A stretch of DNA of 7,011 bases from an uncultured Lacibacter sp. (GTDB lineage Bacteria > Bacteroidota > Bacteroidia > Chitinophagales > Chitinophagaceae): assembly GCF_946479605.1 (NCBI RefSeq), contig NZ_CAMLGT010000204.1, forward strand, positions 1-7,011, read 5' to 3'. Below the pieces are notes generated by a model, which saw only the letters and a list, made by a program, of their open reading frames with translations, was not told the DNA's origin and made no database searches. Shown in pieces: positions 1 to 5,805 of the stretch (its first letter is position 1; every line of letters starts with the position of its first letter). Both the position numbers and the translations under genes were made by a program.

Positions 1-70
1 GCAAGCCCAAAAGACCTAACCCCAGGAATCCGAGGTACACACGCCACAATATGTCTTTTTTAACTTCCAT
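1..70 (-). CDS. ftsI: FtsI / penicillin-binding protein, N-terminal fragment (partial at left edge)
   Basis: The reverse complement from 70 starts with ATG and stays open to the edge for 23 codons, reading MEVKKDILWRVYLGFLGLGL and then LGL. A short charged head (MEVKKDILWR) followed by a hydrophobic membrane anchor is what Bacteroidota FtsI/PBP3-type transpeptidases look like at the N-terminus. Known role of the family: septal peptidoglycan cross-linking by a membrane-anchored DD-transpeptidase. The start overlaps the ftsL stop by one base (TAATG), which suggests translational coupling, and ftsI is the expected gene after ftsL in dcw clusters. No catalytic domain lies inside the window, so the call rests on the anchor sequence and gene order. 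Confidence 0.8.
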   Translation of the reverse strand, partial: MEVKKDILWRVYLGFLGLGLLGL

Positions 71-396
71 TAATTATTCCTGTGCTTAGTGCTGTCTGTT
101 AATTTGATGGGTTGCTGTATATTTTCTTTTAAACCGATCTGTTCAGTTGCTTTTGCCACTTCGCTTAACCGGTTCTGAAACATGAGTTTTCCATTGAGCG
201 TTTTATACTCGTACTCCTGTTCTTTTAGTTGTCTTGTTGTTTTGTTGATGTTACGGATAGTGTTATCCGCATAATGGCCGTTGGCGATGTAGATGATCGC
301 CAGCACAGAGAGAAAGAGGAAGTAGGGAACGTTCTTCACGATCCACTGGTAGTTCAACCATTTCTTAAAATCGATCTTCGGCTCTTTTACTGCCAT
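70..396 (-). CDS. ftsL: FtsL-like cell division protein
   Basis: This is a 108-residue small bitopic membrane protein. The cytoplasmic N-terminus (residues 1-22, with KEPKIDFKKW) is followed by one transmembrane helix at about 23-39 (PYFLFLSVLAIIYIANG). A charged heptad-like stretch at about 44-80 is likely a coiled coil. The sequence 'LKENIQQPIKL' near the C-terminus is the usual ending style of Bacteroidota FtsL-like proteins. Family role: a divisome scaffold that works with the FtsB/FtsQ-type partners and activates FtsW/FtsI. FtsL proteins diverge strongly in sequence, so the assignment comes mainly from size, topology and position between rsmH and ftsI. The gap to rsmH is 55 nt. A weak AGGAAA lies about 15 nt before the ATG, too far to be a strong Shine-Dalgarno site. 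The gene is presumably co-transcribed from the mraZ promoter. Confidence 0.85.
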   Translation of the reverse strand: MAVKEPKIDFKKWLNYQWIVKNVPYFLFLSVLAIIYIANGHYADNTIRNINKTTRQLKEQEYEYKTLNGKLMFQNRLSEVAKATEQIGLKENIQQPIKLTDSTKHRNN

Positions 397-451
397 TTGG
401 TTTGCTTGTAATTTCCTGTGTTCAGTTTTGTTTACTTCAGTTTTACAAGGG

Positions 452-1408
452 TTAGAGTTTTTCGGCTATACGTAGCCGTGCACTTCTGGATCTTGAATTG
501 AGTTTTTGCTCTTCAGCCGATGGTTCTATTGGTTTCTTCGAAATGATCTTAAATACCTGTTCTTTCTCTTCCCTGTCAAACGGGTTATACGTTTCCTCTT
601 CAAAACTTCCTTTTTTGAAAAAGTTTTTCACCAATCTGTCTTCCAGCGAATGAAAGGAAATGATGGCCACACGGCCTTTGGGTTTAAGTACTGCAGGCAA
701 TTGCTCCAACAACTCTCTTAACACTCCTAATTCATCATTCACTTCAATACGCAATGCCTGGAATACCTGGGCGAAATATTTATTGGGATTACCCTTTACT
801 ACAGATTGCAATGCCTGTTTTAGCTGCTCAATAGTTTGAAACGGGTTGGTGCTGCGTTGCTGTACTATTGTAGCAGCAAGCGTTTTTGCATTGGTCACCT
901 CACCATATTGTTCAAACAATTTATGCAGCTGCTGTTGCGAGTAAGTAAGAAGGATGGATGAAGCGGTTACCGGTTGCGATGGATCCATCCGCATATCAAG
1001 CGGACCATCAAACCTTGTAGAAAAACCTCTTGCTCCTTCATCAAACTGGTGACTGGAAACGCCGAGATCGGCCAATACTCCGTCCACTTTTGCAAAACCA
1101 TTCAGTTTTAAAAAGCGGCCAATGTGTTTAAAATTGTGCGGCACAAAAACAATGCGTTCATCATCGGGCAAATTCCGTTTGGCATCCGGGTCCTGATCGA
1201 AAGCAATCAGCTTTCCATTTTTTCCCAAACGCTTTAATATTTCCCTGCTATGGCCGCCGCCACCAAATGTGCAATCGACATACACAGCATCAGGCTGTAT
1301 ATTCAACGCATCCACGGCTTCGTGCAGCATAACAGGAATATGATATACGTCCTGTTGCTGATCGGGCTTTTCGTCCCCAGCAGCTGGTATTTGTTTTTGT
1401 TTCGCCAT
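452..1408 (-). CDS. rsmH: 16S rRNA (cytosine(1402)-N(4))-methyltransferase RsmH (MraW)
   Basis: The protein has 318 residues, a normal length for RsmH. It transfers a methyl group from S-adenosylmethionine to N4 of C1402 in the 16S rRNA P-site region. Diagnostic stretches in order: YHIPVMLHEAVDAL (22-35); SAM-binding motif I VDCTFGGGGHS (44-54); the acidic FDQDPDA (70-76); VLADLGVSSHQFD (111-123); RGFSTRFDGPLDMRMD (127-142); AQVFQALRIEVNDEL (213-227); and ISFHSLEDRLVKNFF (250-264). The C-terminus RSRSARLRIAEKL is also typical. About 20 polar residues rich in Lys, Gln and Asp precede the conserved core. The first Met was kept because the next one (M27) lies inside the conserved core. The start is five bases after the mraZ stop, so the two genes form a tight operon. 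Confidence 0.97.
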   Translation of the reverse strand: MAKQKQIPAAGDEKPDQQQDVYHIPVMLHEAVDALNIQPDAVYVDCTFGGGGHSREILKRLGKNGKLIAFDQDPDAKRNLPDDERIVFVPHNFKHIGRFLKLNGFAKVDGVLADLGVSSHQFDEGARGFSTRFDGPLDMRMDPSQPVTASSILLTYSQQQLHKLFEQYGEVTNAKTLAATIVQQRSTNPFQTIEQLKQALQSVVKGNPNKYFAQVFQALRIEVNDELGVLRELLEQLPAVLKPKGRVAIISFHSLEDRLVKNFFKKGSFEEETYNPFDREEKEQVFKIISKKPIEPSAEEQKLNSRSRSARLRIAEKL

Positions 1409-1413
1409 AATTT

Positions 1414-1872
1414 TTACAACACCGGAGGTTTCACCATCACCTCACTCGCCAGGTTGCTGAAATCTGTGGCTGAAAGGGTTTCAAAGAACTGTTTGTACTT
1501 ATTACTATCCCATATTTCTATCTTATCGCCTTTGGCAAACAACACTACATCCTTATCGAGCCCTGCATATTCTTTCAACTGAGCGGGAACCAGTAAACGT
1601 CCGGCTGAATCAAGCTCAACCGTGGTGGCACCGTTCAAAAAGAAGCGTTGGAATTGCCTTACCTTCGGATCAAAATCGTTTAAAGAACTGATGCGGGTGA
1701 AAATTGGTTCCCAATGTTTCATGTGGTATAAGGTGAGGCACGAATCCATGCCTCTGCTCACCACAAACTGGTTATTCCACTCTTCCGGAATTTGCTTTTT
1801 AAAGCCAGCCGGGAGCAGGAATCGACCTTTTGTGTCGAGCGTAACCTCATATTCACCCAGAAAACCAATCAT
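1414..1872 (-). CDS. mraZ: MraZ, transcriptional regulator of the division/cell-wall cluster
   Basis: The protein has 152 residues, the usual MraZ length. It contains two SpoVT/AbrB-like swapped-hairpin domains. The first is around residues 5-50 with the signature EYEVTLDTKGRFLLP (DTKGR at 13-17). The second is around 82-126 with TTVELDSAGRLLVPAQLKEYAGL (DSAGR at 88-92). The two Asp-x-x-x-Arg motifs are the DNA-contacting signature of the family. MraZ forms a ring-shaped oligomer that binds short direct repeats upstream of its own gene and represses or tunes dcw transcription. It is the first gene of the cluster here, and a matching repeat array sits 21 bp upstream of its ATG. No Shine-Dalgarno sequence is visible, as is common in Bacteroidota. 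Confidence 0.97.
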   Translation of the reverse strand: MIGFLGEYEVTLDTKGRFLLPAGFKKQIPEEWNNQFVVSRGMDSCLTLYHMKHWEPIFTRISSLNDFDPKVRQFQRFFLNGATTVELDSAGRLLVPAQLKEYAGLDKDVVLFAKGDKIEIWDSNKYKQFFETLSATDFSNLASEVMVKPPVL

Positions 1873-1893
1873 TTAAACGATTTTAATTCTAAA

Positions 1894-1933
1894 CCTACAC
1901 AATTACACACAAAATAACACTTTTTCCCACTTT
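1894..1933 (-). promoter_or_regulatory. Putative MraZ operator: four 10-bp phased direct repeats
   Basis: Read on the minus strand towards mraZ, the four consecutive decamers are AAAGTGGGAA, AAAGTGTTAT, TTTGTGTGTA and ATTGTGTAGG. Each has GTG in the same place, giving an exact 10-bp period (plus-strand CAC at 1928, 1918, 1908 and 1898). Family knowledge: characterised MraZ proteins bind arrays of TGGG- or AAAGTG-type repeats about 10 bp apart upstream of mraZ. The first two repeats share AAAGTG exactly, and the last two are degenerate. An inverted extra copy of AAAGTGG (1941-1947 against CCACTTT at 1927-1933, 7-nt spacer) lies next to the array. A promoter probably overlaps it, but I found only weak TAnnTTTG-like matches (for example TAATTGTG at 1905-1898). 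Confidence 0.7.
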
Positions 1934-1958
1934 CGAACCAAAAGTGGAAGTTTTTATT

Positions 1959-2081
1959 TTTTCCACAACTCGCTGAGCCTTACTGGCAAAGGGTTTCGGT
2001 GAAAAACAAGCTGATTTTTGTGGATGCAGATGTGGATTGTAGTTAATAGCCTGTGGATAAGCTAAACTCAAATGTGAATTA
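1959..2081. promoter_or_regulatory. Cluster of DnaA-box-like sites upstream of mraZ
   Basis: A perfect consensus DnaA box TTATCCACA is on the minus strand at 2052-2060. Related sites on the same strand are CAATCCACA (2031-2039), GCATCCACA (2019-2027) and TAATTCACA (2073-2081). TTTTCCACA, one mismatch from consensus, is on the plus strand at 1959-1967. The sites beginning at 2031, 2052 and 2073 are exactly 21 bp apart, about two helical turns. An AT-rich stretch at 1950-1962 is flanked by inverted GTGGAA/TTCCAC (1944-1949, 1961-1966). The sites are seen directly; binding by DnaA is inferred. The function could be DnaA control of the dcw operon, titration, or part of a replication origin. Because the shared core is GTGG, some sites could instead be distal MraZ sites. 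Confidence 0.5.
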
Positions 2082-2086
2082 AACAA

Positions 2087-2501
2087 ATCAGCGTGGCCGG
2101 ATACTAATTCCCTCCTTTATAAAAAAAAGGGCATTAAAGAAAAGATGCGGCTACTGATCTTACAGCAGCCAAACGGAATTGACGCCACCGGAAATTGCTG
2201 GAAGCGGATTTTACACAGCAATTATGCAAACTCAATAAGCCACCTCACTTTGTTCATCTTTTTGTTGCATCACAAAAAGAATTTCTGCAGCTGTTTTTGA
2301 AGATTGAAAAGCACCTGAGCGAAAACGTTAGTCTATGAGTAAGTTAGTATCCTTCAACTAGCTCAGGACTAACCCAAATTATTTTACAGGAAATTGGATC
2401 AGGCAGTTTGCATTAAAACATGATCTTGTTGATGTAAAAGTATGTGCTGTTACAGAGCAATGAGTGGTTTGAAGTTGATGATTCCTGTTGCAAAGAGATG
2501 A
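2087..2501. other. Intergenic region without a convincing gene; possible decayed coding remnants
   Basis: No ORF here can be assigned a product. An ATG-initiated 51-codon frame runs 2145-2300 (plus, starting MRLLILQQPNG). A different plus frame is open at 2183-2338, without a start, and reads like soluble protein (for example EADFTQQLCKLNKPPHFVHL). A third frame at 2362-2463 contains NWIRQFALKHDLVDVKVCAV. Their placement in different frames of one strand, interrupted by stops, would fit a frameshifted gene remnant, but I do not recognise the family and chance is possible. The region also carries CCTGAGC/GCTCAGG (2314-2320, 2361-2367) and GTTAGTC/GACTAAC (2327-2333, 2367-2373), which cross each other. 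No clear terminator for the histidine kinase gene is seen. Confidence 0.35.
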
Positions 2502-3830
2502 TCATTTCTTCAACGGCAATTCAACCGTAAATGTGCTTCCCTTCCCAATAACGCTATCGGCTTTTACTTTACCGCCATGTGCTTCCACCATTGTTTTTAC
2601 ATAGCTGAGACCTAAACCAAAGCCTTTTACGTTGTGTACATTACCGGTATGTGCACGATAGAATTTTTCAAACACTCTTGTTAATGTTTCTTTATTCATA
2701 CCAATGCCATGATCTTCTACAGTAATACGAATGAATTTCCCTGCGTTACGTGTTGCAATATTTAAATGGAAAGAGTCGTCTTTTGAATATTTCAGTGCAT
2801 TATCAACAAGGTTGTTGATAAGATTGGTAAGGTGTACTTCATCAGCTTCCATCAGATCGTTTGTTGCGTTGAGTTGTACATCTACTTTACCCTGTTTCTC
2901 TTCTATCTGCAGTTGCAGATTATTCAGCACATTACGGATCACATCGTGCACATGAATATCTTTTAAACTCAACTGCACTTCCTGCCGTTCCATTTGCGCT
3001 GCTTGCAAAATCGATTCCACATGTTTGTTCATCCGCTTGTTCTCATCCTTGATCATGTTGGTGAAATAACCCAGCTTATCAGGATTCGTCAATACTTTTT
3101 CACTTTTCAATGCATCAACTGCCAATGAAATAGTAGCAAGCGGTGTTTTTAATTCATGCGTCATGTTGTTAATGAAATCATTCTTCATATCACCCAATTT
3201 CTTTTGACGCAACAACGTACGGATGGTAAGAAAAAATGCAGTAATGATGATCAGCGTAAATAAAATGGCACCGGTGATCATCCATCCCAGCGATTGAATA
3301 ACATAATTTTTTACATCCGGTACTACAATTACAAATACTTCGTCCGGTGCAAGACTTTCAAGAATGCTTCCGCTGCTGGCAACTAATGGATACCATGCTT
3401 TGAGATTGTGCACTGTATCTGATGCCATATCCATAAACCGTGGCGACTTCAGTTCATAATGCCCAAACACATTATCGCTTGCAACTGCAAATTCAAATTC
3501 CGTATCCTTTAAATTATTCCTGTTAAATGCTTTTACAAGTTTTTCTCTTATCTCATAAATTGTAAACCTGTTTGTAACAGAAAACTGTTTGTAAATATCA
3601 TACCCGTCGCCATGAAACTTCATACCCGGCATACGGCCAAGGTTGTTGAATGCATCGCTTCGCTGCACCACTAATTCCTCGCCCACCTGCTGAATAACCG
3701 CAGAAAGCTTTTCTTTCAATTGCTCTTCTCTTAACTGTGCAAGGTTTTTTAACCAGGAAACCTGGATATAAATAATTCCCAGTAACGACAGTGTAATAAG
3801 GGCAATTATGATGGGAAATGTTTTCTTCAT
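2502..3830 (-). CDS. Membrane sensor histidine kinase
   Basis: The protein has 442 residues. TM helix 1 is at about 6-24, followed by a periplasmic sensor region of roughly 150 residues with no recognised fold, then TM helix 2 at about 181-203. No obvious HAMP domain separates TM2 from the kinase core. The dimerisation/phosphoacceptor (HisKA) domain has the H box NNMTHELKTPLA with the phosphorylated His at 225. The ATPase domain shows the N box LINNLVDNALKYSKD (Asn344), G1 box VEDHGIGM (Asp373), F box VFEKFYR (387-392) and G2 box GFGLGLS (403-409). All catalytic motifs are intact, so it should be an active autokinase that phosphorylates an OmpR-type response regulator. No response regulator gene is next to it on either side: downstream is a gene-poor stretch and upstream is the divergent yqgE. 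The stimulus cannot be deduced. Confidence 0.95.
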   Translation of the reverse strand: MKKTFPIIIALITLSLLGIIYIQVSWLKNLAQLREEQLKEKLSAVIQQVGEELVVQRSDAFNNLGRMPGMKFHGDGYDIYKQFSVTNRFTIYEIREKLVKAFNRNNLKDTEFEFAVASDNVFGHYELKSPRFMDMASDTVHNLKAWYPLVASSGSILESLAPDEVFVIVVPDVKNYVIQSLGWMITGAILFTLIIITAFFLTIRTLLRQKKLGDMKNDFINNMTHELKTPLATISLAVDALKSEKVLTNPDKLGYFTNMIKDENKRMNKHVESILQAAQMERQEVQLSLKDIHVHDVIRNVLNNLQLQIEEKQGKVDVQLNATNDLMEADEVHLTNLINNLVDNALKYSKDDSFHLNIATRNAGKFIRITVEDHGIGMNKETLTRVFEKFYRAHTGNVHNVKGFGLGLSYVKTMVEAHGGKVKADSVIGKGSTFTVELPLKK

Positions 3831-3871
3831 GCGTTCGGGCTGTTATAGATTTTCGTTTATTATCCGGTCTG

Positions 3872-3879
3872 CAAAAATA
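3872..3879 (-). promoter_or_regulatory. Bacteroidota-type -7 promoter element for the histidine kinase gene
   Basis: The minus strand reads TATTTTTG, a full match to the Bacteroidota primary sigma factor -7 consensus TAnnTTTG, 41 bp before the kinase ATG. The expected -33 TTTG is not clearly present at the usual spacing; the closest is TTTC at 3899-3896. It would give a leader of about 35 nt. No comparable element was found for the divergent yqgE. Confidence 0.45.
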
Positions 3880-3995
3880 CCTGTGAAAATAACAGGAAAT
3901 TGGTTAATCCCCTCAACTGCTTTCTTTTAACGTGGCTTTTACAGAACAGGTTGCAAAAAAATGGAAATTTAAAAAATCCGCTGTAAATTAAGTCT

Positions 3996-4547
3996 ATGAT
4001 TGAACCGGCCAGCGGTATATTGCTCATATCTGATCCTTTCTTAAAAGATCCCAATTTCATGCGCACAGTTGTGCTCCTTTGTGAGCATGATGAAGCAGGC
4101 AGTTTTGGCCTAGTGATCAACCGGACATTTGAACAAACCCTTGATCAGCTGATTGCTGACCTTGACGGTCATACAGTTCCTGTATATTACGGCGGCCCGG
4201 TGCAAATGGATACATTACATTTTTTACATCAGCTGCCAAATGAAATACCGGGCGGACAGGAAATTACAAAAGGTATTTATTGGGGAGGCGATTTTGAAAT
4301 GGTGATGAGTATGCTGAAGGATGAAACACTTGACTTGAATAAAATACGCTTTTATCTTGGCTACAGCGGATGGAGCAATGGGCAGTTAAATGATGAAATG
4401 AAAGAAAAAAGCTGGCTAACGGTAAACGCCAGCCGAAACCTTGTTTTCCATAAACAAACGGATGCCATCTGGAATGAAGCAGTAAAATCAATGGGCGGAC
4501 AGTATGGCCAATTGATCAATTACCCAATTGATCCGCAGTTGAATTAA
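3996..4547 (+). CDS. yqgE: YqgE/AlgH family protein (DUF179)
   Basis: The protein has 183 residues, close to the usual 180-190 for this single-domain family. Family signatures: SGILLISDPFLKDPNFMRTVVLLCEH (6-31), GSFGLVINR (35-43), VYYGGPV (63-69), YLGYSGWSNGQL (120-131), SWLTV (139-143) and the C-terminal IWNEAVKSMGGQY (158-170). It is a predicted soluble cytoplasmic protein. AlgH has been linked to alginate regulation in Pseudomonas, but the biochemical function of the family is not settled, so none is asserted here. The gene is divergent from the histidine kinase (165-bp gap) and convergent with the VOC gene (55-bp gap), and so is probably monocistronic. No Shine-Dalgarno sequence precedes the ATG. 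The start matches where the family normally begins, a few residues before G-I-L-L. Confidence 0.95.
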   Translation: MIEPASGILLISDPFLKDPNFMRTVVLLCEHDEAGSFGLVINRTFEQTLDQLIADLDGHTVPVYYGGPVQMDTLHFLHQLPNEIPGGQEITKGIYWGGDFEMVMSMLKDETLDLNKIRFYLGYSGWSNGQLNDEMKEKSWLTVNASRNLVFHKQTDAIWNEAVKSMGGQYGQLINYPIDPQLN

Positions 4548-4552
4548 TTAAT

Positions 4553-4581
4553 CGTCAATCTCGACTATCGCTCGATTGACG
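4553..4581. terminator. Hairpin between convergent genes, possible bidirectional terminator
   Basis: A perfect 8-bp inverted repeat, CGTCAATC (4553-4560) and GATTGACG (4574-4581), encloses a 13-nt loop. It lies six bases after the yqgE stop and 22 bases beyond the end of the VOC gene, the position of a shared terminator. No strong T-tract follows on either strand, so it is not a textbook intrinsic terminator. Confidence 0.45.
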
Positions 4582-4602
4582 TAAAGCATCTTTAGACTCC
4601 GT

Positions 4603-5664
4603 TCAGGATACTTTTACTCTCGAAAAACTCAAACTCTTTACCATCCAGTTGGGCAATGGCTTTTCAGGTTTTCTGTTTTTGAGATTCAAATACCAACCGA
4701 TCTTTTTGAGAATAGGTACACGATGTGTTTCAACATATTCAATCCATGTACCATCAGGATCTTCGTTATACGAGAAGTGACCTGCAGCTTCACCCATATC
4801 AAAACTGTTGGCGCTGTCAACTGTAAATGGAAAACCATTTTCGTTACAAATGCGTTCGTGTTCTTCATAACCATTAATATCGAAGCAGAGATGAATATAT
4901 CCCTGATCGCCCCAGTAACGATTTTCAAATATTTTCTTTGGAGTGCGATCGGTTACTTCTACTAACTCAATGTATGTTGGACCAAGCAGTTTTGAAAACG
5001 CACCTTCCTGTTTGCGTGTATGCCCAAGCATTACACGTTTAAAGTGATGCTGACCGCCGGGTATTTTGCTGAACTCTTCGTAATGACCTTCATCTAAAAA
5101 CAATTGTTTATCGTAGCCCAACACCTTTTCATAAAAAGGAATGGCTTTGGCAATAGAACTCACACCGATTGTAACACCACACACACCACCGGTGTATCTG
5201 CCTGTATCACCAAACCAATTCTCATCGGCCATTACTTCAAAAATATTTCCGTAAGGATCTTTTAAGAAGAATGACTCAATTCCACCCGGATTTTCCTTTG
5301 GCGCACTTAATAAATTCAAACCTGCTTTCTGATACTCAGCATAAGCCGCTTTTACATTCTTGCATTTTATTTTGATGACGAAAATACCTGTATCGCCCAG
5401 CTGTACTTCAAAAGCGGCAGGTTGCGATTTGCGGCTGCGGTATTCCCAGATTTCAAATCCGCCACCGCCCTGCATATTCAATGCAAGGATAGCATAACGC
5501 TCATGACCTTCACCACCGGTATAACGTTTCATCAATTCGGCACGGGCTGCATCTTTAAACACCACCACATCGGTTCCGAAATGTTTGTTATACCATACAA
5601 AAGCTTCGTCGGCATTAGTAACACCGATTCCTACCTGTTGAATACCACTGATGATCCTGCGCAT
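4603..5664 (-). CDS. Two-domain VOC superfamily protein (glyoxalase/extradiol dioxygenase-like)
   Basis: With the ATG at 5664 the protein has 353 residues. Four beta-alpha-beta modules form two VOC domains. Modules 1 and 2 run about 4-150, with IQQVGIGV, GGGGFEIWEY and KDPYGNIFEVM. Modules 3 and 4 run about 161-313, with CGVTIGVSS, TYIELVEVTDR, GYIHLCFDI and DPDGTWIEYVE. A tail of about 40 residues (KKIGWYLNL...LPNW) follows. His258 and Glu309 in module 4 sit where VOC metal ligands normally are. The module 1 and module 3 first strands lack the usual His (Gln10 and Val164), so the metal site is not canonical throughout. Substrate and reaction are unknown. A longer frame with a GTG at 5712 adds 16 residues (AKNFFLIFTHFKK...), but these come from the flanking palindromic repeat, so the internal ATG right before RRIISGIQQ is preferred. 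Confidence 0.9.
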   Translation of the reverse strand: MRRIISGIQQVGIGVTNADEAFVWYNKHFGTDVVVFKDAARAELMKRYTGGEGHERYAILALNMQGGGGFEIWEYRSRKSQPAAFEVQLGDTGIFVIKIKCKNVKAAYAEYQKAGLNLLSAPKENPGGIESFFLKDPYGNIFEVMADENWFGDTGRYTGGVCGVTIGVSSIAKAIPFYEKVLGYDKQLFLDEGHYEEFSKIPGGQHHFKRVMLGHTRKQEGAFSKLLGPTYIELVEVTDRTPKKIFENRYWGDQGYIHLCFDINGYEEHERICNENGFPFTVDSANSFDMGEAAGHFSYNEDPDGTWIEYVETHRVPILKKIGWYLNLKNRKPEKPLPNWMVKSLSFSRVKVS

Positions 5665-5684
5665 ATCATATTTTTTGAAGTGCG

Positions 5685-5715
5685 TGAAGATAAGAAAGAA
5701 GTTTTTTGCCACAAA
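5685..5715 (-). promoter_or_regulatory. Tentative promoter of the VOC gene, -33 box supplied by the palindromic repeat
   Basis: On the minus strand TTTG (5715-5712), inside the repeat arm, is followed after 19 nt by TATCTTCA (5692-5685). The TTTG-N19-TAnnTT layout fits the Bacteroidota promoter pattern, but the last two bases of the -7 box (CA instead of TG) do not match. It would give a leader of only about 13 nt before the ATG at 5664. Confidence 0.25.
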
Positions 5716-5799
5716 GACGCAAAGGAACTAAGAAATACGAAGAAAGCTGTTTAGTGATTTCTCTTTGTGCATCTTATCGACTTTATGTCTTTGTGGCAA
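5706..5799. repeat. 94-bp palindromic intergenic repeat (MITE-like or REP-like)
   Basis: The 19-bp left arm TTGCCACAAAGACGCAAAG (5706-5724) is the inverse complement of the right arm CTTTATGTCTTTGTGGCAA (5781-5799) except at two positions. The interior has further partial self-complementarity, for example AGAAAT and ATTTCT (5731-5736, 5756-5761). CACAAAGAC-type palindromes of this kind are, to my recollection, scattered in intergenic regions of many Bacteroidota genomes. The element fills nearly the whole gap between the DUF4139 gene stop and the VOC gene start. It could act as a transcript-end hairpin for the upstream gene and has donated the spurious 5' extension of the VOC frame. No transposase is present, and no clear target-site duplication was found. 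Confidence 0.75.
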
Positions 5800-5805
5800 T
5801 CCTTT

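Noticed and set aside
1895..2086. A 63-codon minus-strand frame upstream of mraZ
   Set aside because: It overlaps the MraZ repeat array and the DnaA-box cluster, its composition follows those repeats, and it has no recognisable family features; a regulatory region explains the sequence better.
2110..2133. CCTTT/AAAGG around an A-rich stretch as a terminator
   Set aside because: The stem is short and AT-rich, there is no T-tract in a useful direction, and no gene ends next to it.
3860..4120. An 86-codon minus-strand frame antisense to the yqgE start
   Set aside because: It covers the intergenic region and the conserved 5' end of yqgE in the opposite direction and has low-complexity, shadow-like composition.
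4508..4534. Repeated CAATTGATC near the end of yqgE as a possible recombination or regulator site
   Set aside because: It is inside conserved coding sequence (GQLINYPIDPQ), where the repeat is explained by similar residues (QLI, PID) and AT-rich codons.
5665..5712. A 16-residue N-terminal extension of the VOC protein starting at a GTG
   Set aside because: Its 5' end is encoded by the arm of the palindromic repeat, and the VOC fold begins right after the internal ATG at 5664.
5422..5754. A 110-codon plus-strand frame antisense to the VOC gene
   Set aside because: It lies opposite a clearly conserved gene and across the repeat, and its translation resembles no protein family.
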